DNA from: Ulva prolifera
Lineage: Eukaryota; Chlorophyta; Ulvophyceae; Ulvales; Ulvaceae
Assembly: GCA_023078555.1 (NCBI GenBank)
Contig: CM041198.1
Coordinates: forward strand, 1,662,800-1,726,799
Direction: 5' to 3'
Length of the DNA stretch: 64,000 bases
Every line of letters starts with the position of its first letter. The stretch's first letter is position 1. The notes beneath the pieces are model-generated. The model was not told the origin of the DNA. It saw only the letters and a list, made by a program, of their open reading frames with translations, and did no database searches. Of this stretch, positions 44,295-55,590 are shown one piece after another. Both the position numbers and the translations under genes were made by a program.

Positions 44295-47200
44295 CTTCCA
44301 TGCTGCTAGTTTGGGGCCAAAGTGTTCATGCTGCAAACAATGAAAAAACAAGTAGAACAGCTGCCACACCGCGGGTGTCCACTGTGTAGCACACTGTATC
44401 AGCCCGAATGCCCTGCACCGGTTGAGCGTGAAGAGCTTGTGAGTCGCAGCCTACTTCAAGTAACTTTCAGATTGGCATCAAATGTCGGTCTGCAATGTAA
44501 CGCACTGGCTTGCGGACACTGCCTTGGCAAAATCCTCCGACGCAGTCAATTTGATTGGGTCATCAAATAACTCCTTCAAGTCGCACGAATCAGACACACC
44601 ACACGTCAGTAAATTCAACATGTGTTCGGTCGCCTCGCGTGCATCAAATGCGTTGTACCTGGCTTCTGCAGGTGCATGTTGACAATAAACATTCCTGCCT
44701 GCGTGAGGACTGCATACTTTCATCACATGCAAACAATCCAGATGATGGGTTGCACATACCGTTCAACACACGGAGCTTGCCTATATCTCTTGCTATCTGT
44801 GTCAAATCTAGCCGCCCATGTGCTACGTCCTGTAATGCTTTCCCAATGACAGCCTGCTTTTTTGGGTTGTTGGGATCGGATGGTGTCTTAGGTGCGACTG
44901 CAAGTTCCAAGACCTGCAGCTGTCACTGCATGATCACGTTTGCCATGCGGGGTTGCATATGTTTGTAGTATGCGGTATTGCAGCCGTGATGGAACACATA
45001 CATAGTTGTATCACACCACTTTGCTGTCTTGTAAACTCCTCCCAGCCTTGCTTTTTAGCTCAGCGGCTGCCCTCAGAGCTAATGGTCTCAGTGTGCTGTC
45101 CGGGTCCGCTAAGATGGCTGAAATTTGTAACGAGTCCGCTTGCGGGTTGTCTATTGATGAAAACAGAAATCCTTGTGTGGGATCATAGCCGAGCTTGTCT
45201 AGAACTTTCATCTTGGCTTCCTTACCAAATTTTGGATCAACAAGCTGGACGCACAAGATGCCCATACTGTAATGCTGAACATGAGGGAAAAGCAGTTGCT
45301 GAGCATACATCGCCACAGGTTATGGGTTTCATAAGCGCTGAGCATAAGTTCCACACCTTTTCTCTGCCACCGACGCTCATCACTTCAGTGGCGATATCCA
45401 GGTTGGCGCTTTCATGCCCCTCGTGTGAGGCATATCCATGATCCTGAGGCCTCCGCACTTCACCGTGCTTGGGCTTGTAGAGGTCCAATGCATGCTTGCT
45501 CGTTGTTTTGCCAAACTTAGTCGTGTCACCAAATGTCAATTGACTGTGCATTGCACTTACTTCCGAATCGGTGAGTCGCCCCTTGCCAAGCGAGTGGAAG
45601 TCTTCGCCACTGGTGCTTTGTAGTGTGTGGATCACGATGCTGTCCCATAGCAGCTGTGTGACGTCATATGTTGCAGCGTCATCTGCATGTGGGATGTGAT
45701 CAGTATCCAATACGATGTAATTCACAACACACACGCAAGACACGAATGCAGATTGTGACCTATGGGAACATAGGTCATGCCTGATGCCGCCTCTGGCTCT
45801 GGCTCCTCGATGGGATTCTGTAGGCCAATCACAACCAGATCACGATGCAGAGGCCCATCTTCTTTGGGTAAAGCTGGTGCCGAGATAGTCTGCATGTGCT
45901 GCAGAAATGCAACCGCTTTCGGGCAGAGTTTGGCCCTTACTTTACGTAACACATCCTCATAGTTGACGCTGTGCTTCCGCATGCAGTCAAAAATGCAAGG
46001 TCTGTGTCCCTTACACAACTCATTCAAGCCGTTACGCGGGACAGGCGGATCTCCACGGTAATCAAACCGGCCTGTACCAAAAAGACTGCTGACCATAACA
46101 CATGGATTGTAGTGTGCATGCAGATTAAGAGTATTTGTACACTCACCACTGGTATGCTTTGTGCGTAGGCTTGTAGAGGCAGATTTGCCGGCAGTCGAAG
46201 GGGTTGCACCATAGCCCCCAGCATCTTCTGATTCCTCTTGCTCACAACCTTGAACTTCCAGGGCTGGGGACGGCGATTCAGCTTTGGGCCAATAGTTGCA
46301 TTCGCCCAGAAGCTCAAGACCATCAAATCCATCTGCAAATCGGACTGTCTCGGAAGTTTGTGATGTTTTCACAATAGATTGGTGCATGGCACCTAAGATG
46401 GCGACCTGGCAGCTCGAGGGCAGCTCAGTGAACTCCGGAGCTTTGCTGCGCATTGAATCCACCTTCAGGCGGTGCATATTTCTCTCAATGCACGCCGGGA
46501 CCATGGCTTGTACATCCAACCAGTCTGGCCCGAACAGGTCCTGCAGGTGAGTGACATCATTGATAGCACAGCCATGCTTGCATGCAGTCCGAACGCATTG
46601 TGGCCACATGCAATTTTGGAGGTGAAGACGCACATGTAGCATTGCAGATGATGCATGATGTATGAATTGGCCACCATCAATGGCGTCACTGTGGAACACT
46701 AAGGCCCACTGCAGATCACGAGGATTAGAGAGTCGACCACTGAGTTTGTGCCATTGCATGATGAATCGTTTTGCCAAGGCTAGGATGAGCCTTTTGACTG
46801 CGGCATCACCCCCCCTTAATTGCCCGTGACGATTCCGTGTTTGTTGTGCTTGCCGCCGCCCATATTTCTGCATGCAAAGGCTACATCAAAGAAGGCGACA
46901 CCGCCAATGAGGTATATATATTATAATGCGTGTTACTGTGCACACCGTTCACATCTACACAGCAGAACATTGTCGCAGTCAAGATGAAATGAGGCATATC
47001 AAATGACACAGTGGATGCAGCAGCTCACATCAAATTGGCTGATGAGTTCAAGCCAGACTTCCAAGGCTTCCACTGCCGCTGTCTTGAGTTCCACGTCACC
47101 CTCAAATTCATTTACATGTGAAAACACACTTTGTACTGCCGTGGTGATGGCCCATTTGAAGTCACTTGTTTCCTGATGGGCTTTGTTGATGCGGCATTTC

Positions 47201-47436
47201 AGCAGGTCCATCTCCTCTTCATTCACCAAGGGGGCCACAGCCTGGAACCCTTTCTCGACGCCATACTTACGGCTGACACACACCAATTCACGTTGCCCAA
47301 CTGCCTGCTTTAAAATGTATTCTGTGGCCGCAGCTTGCGTCGCCTTGCGCGCAGCTGCAAACCAGGAATGATCAGCAATGATCAGCCACAGACGTGATGC
47401 ACAATGAGACATGATCATCCATCGCGCATGACCCAA
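44295..47436 (-). CDS. KDZ element second protein, 5' part (unknown function)
   Basis: Minus-strand exons readable in order include: about 47365-47027 (ARKATQAAATEYILKQAVGQ ... ELISQFD before GTGAGC); 46865 to about 46150 after TGCAG (KYGRRQAQQTRNRHG ... SGE before GTGAGT); about 46095-45740 (SLFGTGRFDYRGDPPVP ... NLHSCL); about 45675-45390 (DDAATYDVTQLLWDSIVIHT); about 45300-45050 (KEAKMKVLDKLGYDPTQGFL); about 44910-44750 (KQAVIGKALQDVAHGRLDL); about 44680-44500 (REATEHMLNLLTCGVSD); and 44330-44295 (HEHFGPKLAAWK). There the CACTA element interrupts, and the same frame resumes at 24941. The total is probably over 900 residues. I recognise no domain. Its presence within the same inverted repeats suggests a helper for KDZ transposition. 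Confidence 0.6.
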
Positions 47437-47750
47437 TTCAATCTAATGCAATGCCTGCTTATACAAGACTCGTTGGCGTTTCAAACCGCAACACGACTGG
47501 CACACCAGAAAGCATCCCGTCGAGGCCCGCGCCCACAGTATTGTCGTCCGCATCATTACCGCTGCAATGTGGGCTCGCAGGGTCGTCTACATTCATTACG
47601 ATTCGAGTGATACCTTAACTGGGGGTAACGCTATCGTAGCTGCGCTTGGCTTCGCAATCTCTGTATACACGTCTGTAAGGACGTTCAAATTTTGTACATG
47701 TAACGAGCTGCTAAAACACTGTCGAGCTGCAAGATACTTAAAAACATGAC

Positions 47751-47906
47751 ACTGATGTGTTTGGGACGTTCTGGAGGCAGCAGCTGTACAGTTCGTGTTG
47801 GCGCGACCAGACATGCCCAGAGCAACTGCTGGGGCCTGCCGGTCATGTCGTGTAGTTAGTGTCGGCTGGGTACCCGGGAGACCCCCGTTTAGCGGGAGAC
47901 ATAACT
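47751..47906. repeat. Right terminal inverted repeat of KDZ element
   Basis: This is the reverse complement of 19118-19282 with scattered substitutions. The direct repeat GTAACCTCT follows at 47907-47915. Confidence 0.9.
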
Positions 47907-47915
47907 GTAACCTCT
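47907..47915. repeat. Target-site duplication, right, of the KDZ element
   Basis: GTAACCTCT, identical to 19109-19117. Confidence 0.9.
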
Positions 47916-48176
47916 TCAGCACGATGACTGCCGCTCGCGCGATCGCGCGCTCGCAGGTCTCCGGGACGTACCGGAGATATTATTGTCGTATCGACCACCC
48001 TCCGCGCTGACTCCGACTGTGACGACAGAAACTTTCTGCTTGAGCTACATGCCAAAGTCTGCATGGGCCGACAGTTGCGATCCTGCAGGACTGTTGTGTA
48101 ACCGTGTTTTGAGACGTGCGTGGCATCCAGCTGCTGACCTCAATCAGAGGTACCGTGTAAAATATTGACTGTAGAA

Positions 48177-49099
48177 ATGAATGCTAGAGTAGTACATACA
48201 TTATTAGCCTCAGATGCTCGGCTGGCCGAACCGATGCTGCTGGCTGCAACGTCAACCGTGCCGCGACCCATCAACATCGCGAAGACACTGAGCCAGATCC
48301 CGGTTGACATGACGGAGGTGCGTATGATTCTTAGCTGGTCCTTGTATCCCGTGACTGGCGCATGTTTGCAGCAATTGCGCGAGGAAAGCTCGCTAGCACT
48401 GTGTCTATGCGACAAGAGTGCTCCACCATTTGGCCCGTTGTTACACATCATCTAGTTCGTCTGACTGCAGTACATTTTTACGCAGCAAAAGGCACCTGTG
48501 CTTTGAACTCTTGAAAGTGATAACTCGCGACGCTTTCAACACTGTGCACGGTTGGCCCGGGCGTGCAGACAAACGCGGCGATCGAAATTCTGGCTGATCT
48601 TCCGGGAGTCCCCAAGCATCTTCTGCAAGTGACGCTGGAGAAGAGCAGTTTAACTATCCAAGTGCACACGATTGTGCCGGAGTGCATCTGCACTCCATGC
48701 GCAAGTCACGCAAGTCAAGATACCCTAGGCCTGAACGACAGCACTTTCCATCGCGCAGCTGGCTATTCGGCCACCCCCGATGCTGTTTCGCGAGGTAGCG
48801 CATGTCAGCTTGACATCGTCAAATCTGCAAGGGACGATGATAGTTCTCGTTCCGGTTCGCGTGGTGCCGAGCGTCGCTGCTTGCAACAGAACCACACAAA
48901 GTCGTATTGGCCACCGGTACGCTCCGTCCTCATAAACGAACGCCCACGCAGCGTTTCCATGGCTCGCACACTGCAGCTACCGGCTAACACGGACGCAGCC
49001 AGTGCGGTCGCGAGACTCGCTGACGGCGTGCTGCGCGCGAATCACCATCTCCAAGATCTTGGTTCGAACGCTGGTCCACGCTCGCTCAGGATCGCCTAG
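48177..49099 (+). CDS. Small heat-shock-like protein, copy 3 (divergent)
   Basis: Exons 48177-48317 and 48569-49099, about 223 residues. Exon 1 ends SQIPVDMTE before GTGCGTATG, matching the DVTE/DMIE ends of copies 1 and 2. Exon 2 begins TNAAIEILADLPGVPKHLLQ after GCGTGCAG, in the same phase 0. The first half of the alpha-crystallin domain is clear. The insert is longer and rich in Ser, Cys and Arg, and the late strand is eroded: LADGVLRANHHLQ replaces the usual DGVLTITIP. It may be diverging or losing function. The KDZ element ends 262 bases before the ATG, so the promoter is probably altered. No good TATA box was found in the remaining upstream sequence. Confidence 0.72.
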
Positions 49100-49690
49100 C
49101 AGGTGAGCCCTCCTCTCCCCCGCGGCTTGACAGCTGTGTGACACCATCAGCCTGGACGAATCTCGTTCTGCTGAGCTGCATGCCGACGTGCTGACCTGCT
49201 CCACTGTTGAGCAGGGACAGCGGAGACAGCTCGCACATGAGAGAGGCTTGTGCGGCAGCTGTATGTACAACACACCTCTCTGCATACCTGTGTTGCTGCC
49301 AGTCAAGCCACATGTGTATCAAGGCCAGAGCTGGAGTGGCTATTCCCGTGTGCATCTCCATGTACTCGTGCGTTGCAGTGGTGGGCCTCAGCGTCTCTGC
49401 ATCCACACAGAGGTTCTATAGGGTATACAGCATGAAGTGCAGAGCTGACAAAGCAGCTGCTGGCTTTGTTGACCAGCCTGCGGCATGCATGGAGCATGCA
49501 CTGTGGTGTGTTTGAAGGACAAAGGCAGCAAGGCGGGCAGCACCGCGAAAGTAGCAAGCAGACGAAGCAAACACCAAGACACCCACGCACATACCCACGC
49601 ACACCTCACCCATCACCGGTGCAGCAAACGACACAGATCCGCAGACCGCCAAGCACACACCCACACACACACACGCACTGTGGTGTGACA
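49100..49690. other. No gene seen
   Basis: Overlapping short frames on both strands, none with a motif. It contains CA-rich microsatellite-like sequence near 49575-49680 (ACACACCCACACACACACAC). Confidence 0.4.
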
Positions 49691-49698
49691 CCCAAGTC

Positions 49699-51473
49699 AG
49701 AGGTCGCCACAGCAGACCTCGGGCCAGGATCATGCACCATGTGGCTCCCTCACGGCCAGAGGGGACCCCGCGTGCCACAGGGTGCTAGGCAGGCCACCAT
49801 GAAGGCTCTTACAGAGATGCTGTCAGAGCATAGAAAGGTACCTTTTAGGAATGATGATGGGGCATGACAGTCGCCAGGGCGCTTGTGAGCAGCCAGGGCA
49901 CCGTGTTTATGGACATGTGGTTAGCGAGCATGACCATGCTGGATATGCATGATTGGGAGTGTGGTGTTGCAGCGGCTGCCACAGTGCGTGTGTGCCTGCC
50001 ATACACTGCATGCGAAGGGTTGCTCTTCCACTCCTCAGTTGCCTCGGCCTCAGTTGACTGCAATTGCGAGGTCGTCAGGGCGGGCCACACTCTCCTGTGG
50101 GGAGCTCTGTCTGTGTCGGGTCACTCCTACGTTTTCTCTGGGACGTTGTCCATGAGGAGACCTAGAAACCGGGGCTCGTCCGAGCCTCGCCGACCGTGGG
50201 ACGTGACACTGGGCAGGGCGCCAGTTGGAACAGCTGCGGCGGCCTCGCCAACGTTTGTAGTGAATGCGTGCAGGGTATGTGCACGTCGTGCCATGACATC
50301 TTGCATGCTGAGTCTTCGTGCGTTACAAGCCGTTGTGCAGCGGGGCTGTGCACGACAGGTGCATGCATTCTATGGAAACGTACCAGGTCAGATGCTCAAG
50401 GGCTTGTCCAGGTGGTTTGTGAAAGCATCGCAAGCGGCAGTGTGAGCAGCGGGTAAGAAGATCGCACGCCAGGCATGGCGATGTCGCTGTATTGTCCAGT
50501 TGAGGATGGGTGGTGGCCGTGCTGTGCCGCAGGTCATTGAGCTGATTTGGTCGGTGCATGGTTGTGGAGACGTGTAAACGCATCCAGCTTTCGCAACCAC
50601 CTTTCATGCGGCAGCATTTATTGCAAATCATTCCGAGACTGACATGATGTAGCCAGGCCAGACCCATGTAGGGGTTCACGTGGCAGTTCCTGATTCTACC
50701 GAGTAAAGCGCATCGCACGATGCTGGCTCCGTCGATGCTGGCACGCCATGTGTTGTCTGACAGATCTGCATACGACGAACAAGCTGCAAGCATGCTCACA
50801 ACCTGATTGATAGAAGCATCAACTCACGGAGCTGCCCATCTCTTGTTGTGGGATGGCACAGCTCAGCAAAGAGGCGGACCCGGCTACTGGTGTGGAGCAC
50901 TGTGCGCACTGCTCACAGCACAGCTCACGGCCTCAATCAAGCAGCAGAATAGCGCCTTCGCCTCTGTGCCATCAGGGCTGGCACTGGCTTGCATGTTGGA
51001 TGCCTACGGCGTCGTGGGGATGACTGGCAATTGATCAGGGCTGGGAACTTCCACCTCAGCGCCATCCTGCGGAGGCTGCTCGTGTCCAAGGCCATGTCCA
51101 AGGCCACATACGCTGACAAATATGCCTCCGGCAGCTCAGATGAGGTCATTCTCAGATGAGATCATGCTCAGATGAGGTCATAGCTTGCAATCTGGAGAAG
51201 CTTTTGCAGCCTGACATACAGGAAGATGTCAAAGCAAGTATGCGAACATGCTGTCTGAAGCAAGTTGCCCCTGGGCTGGAAGCAGCTAGAGTGGTTATAG
51301 TCCGAAATTCTTTGATGTTTGCGAAGATAGTGCGGATCCAAGCTGCCATGGCTCATGGCATCATGGCTGCCAGTGCCAGAGCAGAGACTGGCTGCCTCTC
51401 CAGCCTGTTGGCACCTGTTGGCAACTGCTGGATCAGTGAAAGGCAGCCAACAGCACGCATCTTTCGATAAAGG
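49699..51473 (+). pseudogene. Possible decayed multi-exon gene of unknown function
   Basis: Coding-like segments on the plus strand: about 49699-49837 (RQATMKALTEMLSEHRK before GTACCT), 49873 on (ARALVSSQGTVFMDMWLASM), and 51039 to about 51150 (AGNFHLSAILRRLLVSKAMS) continuing as ACNLEKLLQPDIQEDVKASM to a stop near 51470. Between the last two the frame shifts by 32 bases because a 16-bp unit is present three times (51135-51182). Counting a single unit, the frame runs through SSDEVIACNLEKL. No family is recognised, and whether the pieces belong together is uncertain. Confidence 0.3.
51135..51182. repeat. 16-bp tandem triplication
   Basis: CTCAGATGAGGTCATT, CTCAGATGAGATCATG and CTCAGATGAGGTCATA occur head to tail. 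The two extra units add 32 bases and would shift a reading frame passing through. Confidence 0.9.
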
Positions 51474-52583
51474 TTTCAGTGACAATATTCGATGCTGCGT
51501 ATCAGCGGAGCAGTGTCGATTACATGGGGCTACAGGCTCACACATCGGAACCTGTGCTGTTGGTACAAGGCTGTAGATCGTGGCTCCGTGCAGCATAAAG
51601 CTTCAGCAGATGTGATACTAAGGCAGCAGGGCTGCTGATGCTGGGCACGCCTCATGTTCAAGCTCTGTTCTGGTCAGCCTGGCTTCAGAGATGCACGTGT
51701 GTTATGCGCATGCAAGGAGGTTGTGTTGCTACGACACCTTTGCAGAGTGCAATAGCAGCCTAGTTGGATGCACGAAGATGGCCACTGAGCCGATGAGCTG
51801 TGTGTCGTGGTACGTGCGTACATGTGAAGGGCTGCACAGGGCTCGCGCAGTAGGTTCTGGCTTGCCAAGCCTCGCGACGGGCTGGGCCGCAGATCAGAAT
51901 ACAGCGCAGAGCCGGCCGGTATGATGTTCAAGAACTTCGGGGCTCTCAGCTTCCTGAGTCGCCTGTGATCTCGCAAGGACCCAGCGATGCACAGAACGCC
52001 CATAGGCAGAGTACAGCTGATGATCGCATGCTGCAGATGTGTTTCTCTGAAGACGGCATTTCCGAGTTATCTTGGCAGAACTTCGCGGTTGTGACCCAGG
52101 ATTTTCAGCCCTGACTGATTGATCGCCTGCTGAGGCATGTGACGTGACACCTCGGTCGGAGTTGAATCAGCTAGACAGTCAGGCGGACACATGCAGACAC
52201 ACATGAGATCTCAAAGACGCCATGGCCGCTGTGTGTCGTTCGTCATTCCTGCTCTTGTGACAGGTACGTCCAGCAGCTTCGCATCCATGCCTGGCCCAGT
52301 TCAAGTTCCAGATGTCTCCGCGGCCTTCCGGACGCTTCGGCAGCACATCCGCATGCACAAATTGCCCCGGCTTGTGCATCGGCTGCACTTGCTTCTCACA
52401 TAACAGCCGACGGCCTCACGCATCATCAAGTACGAGTACTGCGTTGATCGGATTTACCTTTACAGCTCACACTTGGACATCGCCTGGGGAGATTTGAACA
52501 CGGATCAGCGTCCACACCAAGCTCCCTGCCGGTGCCATTCACATCGGATCGTTCGTAACAGCTTTCTGGCTGCTTCTGCTGTG
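51474..52583. other. No gene seen
   Basis: Short overlapping frames only. Some of this must contain the promoter of the sHSP copy 4 gene, but no clear TATA box was identified. Confidence 0.4.
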
Positions 52584-53652
52584 ATGGTGTGCCGAGAACG
52601 TTGCTTCTCGTCGTTCTCTGCCGAAGTCCCTCTCCCACAGGCAGTATCTGCTCGTTCCACGCCATCATGGGAACCATCCTCGGCAGCCAAGGCATCGCGT
52701 CGAAAGATCTACGTGGATGTGATCGAGGTGAGGCCCAGCATCGTGCTGCCTGACTGTGCGTGCACTCTCCTGGCGCACTGACACCGTTGCGCCAGCACAT
52801 CGCGTGTGCCTGCACGCCGAGCCTCGTAACGTTGTCCTTGCCCACAGTAATCCGGCGGACTACACTAAGCTTGAGCAGCAAGCCCATGTAGCTTTCATGG
52901 CCTGCATCACTATGCAGAGCTGTGCATACGCCTGTCCACTGATTTCTGCGCGCCTACTTTTTTCATCCTGCCGTGGTCCGTCTGTCTGCATGCGTGTTGC
53001 AGCGCGCCTCAACTGAACTGCCCGTCCACAATCATCACTTGAGTACAGCATAGCGTTCTACCTGCTTGAGTCGTTTCACTGCTTTGAACAACGCGACGTT
53101 GAGGTCGCAGGTCCACTCTCCACGGAAACACGATGTGCCCACCATGCCTTTCCAGCATGTTCCACACAACCAGGCCCCTGCAACAAGCTCCAATGCGCTG
53201 ACCATTTCTCCACAACGATGCAGAACAACGAAGAGATCGAGATCCTGGCCGACATCCCAGGCCTGCACAAGGAGGACATCATCGTCGACGTTGACAGCAA
53301 CACAGTGAGCCTCGATGTCGTCCCTCCCACCACCTCCACAGCCCCTCCAGGCAGCCTCTCTGCCAATCCACGCATCAAGCACTCCTCTTTCTCACCCTCC
53401 TTAGCACACCTCGACTCCCAGGCGCCCTTGGCCCAGCCAGACCATGGCGCGGCGGCGGATGCACTTCCCCAGCATCGTCAGCAGCTCAAGCTGCACTTCA
53501 ATGAACGCTGCAGCCGCTTCACGAGACGCTCCCTCGTCCTCCCACCCTCCGCAGACCTCAGGAGGGCGTCTGCAGCGTACCGGGACGGGGTGCTGCAGAT
53601 CCTGGTGCCGAAGCTCGAGGCCGCTCCCCCGAAGCGCCTCCGGGTGATGTGA
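52584..53652 (+). CDS. Small heat-shock protein (HSP20/alpha-crystallin type), copy 4
   Basis: Exons 52584-52727 and 53224-53652, about 190 residues. Exon 1 (MVCRERCFSSFSAEVPLPQA) ends RRKIYVDVIE before GTGAGG. Exon 2 begins NNEEIEILADIPGLHKEDII after ACGATGCAG. The intron is phase 0 at the same point of the domain as in the other three copies. The insert is short and His/Ser/Pro-rich; the late strand reads YRDGVLQILVPKLE, a good alpha-crystallin end, followed by a basic tail (KRLRVM). An alternative start at ATG 53218 would give the second exon alone, but the conserved DVIE|..IEILADIPG junction favours the spliced form. Role: holdase chaperone. Confidence 0.85.
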
Positions 53653-54846
53653 TCACACAGAGAGCTGATTGCCGGCAGCATCGCCGGTGCTGCCCAATCT
53701 ACCTCTGCTCCGCCCATCACCGATATCAGAGCTCGCCACTGTCGGCAGGCTTGAGAGTAGGCATCCGCGCCGCGATCGCTACGCGTTCCTGTGGCACATG
53801 CATGGCGCATGAGTGTTCATCCGTCCCCTCGATCAGTCCTGAAGTCTGTGCTTCTACAGATGGCTGTTGACCTGGTTTACCAATAGCACGGCAGTTGTAC
53901 TGTGCATTGTGGGCCATCAGGTTGGGCAATCAGGTATGTAGGGTAGATTCGTCGCCGCAGTGGTGGCTGTGATGTGGCTGAGGTGCAGGTGCAGGCAGGG
54001 GAGCGTACTAGTGTGGCGGTTGCCGCCAGGCCTGCATCGAGGAGGTGAGTCGAGCACAGTGTTGGGCTGGCCTGATTGTGGAGCAGCGCTGTGCCAGCCC
54101 TCGGGAGCTGCCGTGCATGGCATCGACACCAGAGGTATTGAGATCATAGACAGGCCATCTGCCGGCCGTAGGAGTGCTGATGTGGTGCATCGATGCCAGT
54201 TGCGGCACAGTGTGCGAGTGCATAGAGACACGCAGCTGTTGTGGCCGCAGAGCAGATTGATGGCTCGGCCAGGTTGAGCAAGCATGCGCAGAGATATTCA
54301 CCAGTGCATAGGTGTAGTGTGGGCCCTGTGCTCATCACGATGGACGCGGTTTTATCTGCAACCTGGGTCGACGAAGCATGCGGCCAATGCTCTCAGTCGC
54401 GTTCGAGGGCAACTACTCATCATGTTTAAGGCAGGCCTAGCCAGGTAATTGGTGAGGCTCTTTTTACTGTTGCATTGTCTCTGATGAGATCTATCTCTAA
54501 TGAGACAGTGTCGGCGGTCGTGGGTGCGGCCGCTGCCAAGTCTGATGTGGCAGTGGCAGGAATTTGATCTGAGGCACGCAAGGCTTCTGTGTTGTAACTG
54601 AGACTCGCAGGCAAATCGTAATGTTATATCACGTGCATGGGATCTAGCAGTGCATTAATGGACGTCTGGTCAATGTGTTACAAGGGCAACGCGAGCGAGG
54701 CAAGTAGTAACGTGGTCAATCTGGTCAATGTGTATTTTCGCTTAACATGTGTCAGCACTATATGATGGTGGTACTCATACGAACATGGTGTGCAACCAAC
54801 GAGTCCTCTTGTTGTCCATACTCGAGAGGTTGTCGGGGATTGCATT

Positions 54847-55018
54847 CTTCAAATCTGGCGGCGGCCTTGTCCCAACAGGTGGCCTGTTTGATACAAGGGT
54901 CCAAACGGTGTCATTTCGCATGTCCCCCCGACATCTCCTTGCCCCACAGAACCTCAGGGAACAGCAGAGGCTGCAGTGACGCTGTACATGCACATGTATA
55001 CATATATGCAATTACAAA
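54847..55018. repeat. Dispersed duplicate segment, short copy
   Basis: It begins CTTCAAATCTGGCGGCGGCC and matches 61419 onward through CTTGCCCCACAGAAC. The last 64 bases (54955-55018) are identical to 61810-61873. The intervening roughly 255 bases of the long copy are missing here. Confidence 0.85.
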
Positions 55019-55493
55019 GGAGAGAGGCCGGCCATGATCGCAGGAACCACCGCAGGAGGCAAGCGTCTATGCTAGACTACTAATTCACCATTCTGTGCAC
55101 GCCCATCAGGGGCAAATGCGCTGCAGATGAGAAAGCTTTCTGGTACTATAGTAAACAAGCTTTCCGAAATTCGAAAAAACGCAGGCACCCGGCTTCACAA
55201 GGATGTATGTTTACATGAATGTTTCCTCAGCTGTATTTCCTCAACTTGCACAGCCATACAATAGAACTGTAGCATTGGCACACAAGATGTGCACAGAAGG
55301 GCATGCCACTTGTGAACTAGCTAGTGAATGAATATTCAATAAAATGTGTTATCGAACAGACACAGCACAACAGTCCCTCTTGAAGCAGCTTACTAGTCAG
55401 GCGGCGGTCGTGAAGGCAGTGCGGGTGACAATGATGCAATTGTTCTTGTGCGTACATACTTGTGCGTATAACAGAGGAGGCGAGCCTCGTGGG

Positions 55494-55590
55494 GGCGGCG
55501 AGGGCACCGGTGGCCACTTCCCACCGAGTACTCCAGCAGCCGGGGGTGTATGAACCTCGGTGGGAAGTGGTCACCGGTGCCCTCGCTGCC
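55494..55590. repeat. Inverted repeat, 35-bp arms
   Basis: Arms 55494-55528 and 55556-55590 (GGCGGCGAGGGCACCGGTGG / complementary) match with two mismatches around a 27-base spacer. Sequence outside is rich in CGAGG/CCTCG words, so the pairing may extend imperfectly. Confidence 0.85.

Larger units (their letters stand above)
19118..47906. mobile_element. KDZ-type DNA transposon, split by a CACTA element
   Basis: Long terminal inverted repeats begin AGTCATGTCTCCCGC on the left (19118 to about 19282) and AGTTATGTCTCCCGC on the right read inward (47906 back to about 47751). They share long identical blocks with a few indels and are flanked by the 9-bp duplication GTAACCTCT. Inside are a KDZ transposase gene next to the left end and a long minus-strand gene entering from the right end. 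Without the nested 19,350-bp CACTA element and one 3-bp duplication the unit is about 9.4 kb. KDZ (Kyakuja-Dileera-Zisupton) elements are cut-and-paste transposons known from algae, fungi and animals; from memory Zisupton is reported with 8-bp duplications, so 9 bp is slightly unusual. Both genes look largely intact, so the element was probably active until interrupted. Confidence 0.9.

Noticed and set aside
19118-47906. Reading the outer inverted repeats as a Mutator-like element because of the 9-bp duplication
   Set aside because: The only transposase linked to these ends is of KDZ type; no Mutator transposase motif was seen. The 9-bp duplication keeps the alternative worth noting.
53218-53652. 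Single-exon sHSP starting at ATG 53218
   Set aside because: The upstream exon ending DVIE with a GTGAGG donor matches the intron position of the other three sHSP genes.
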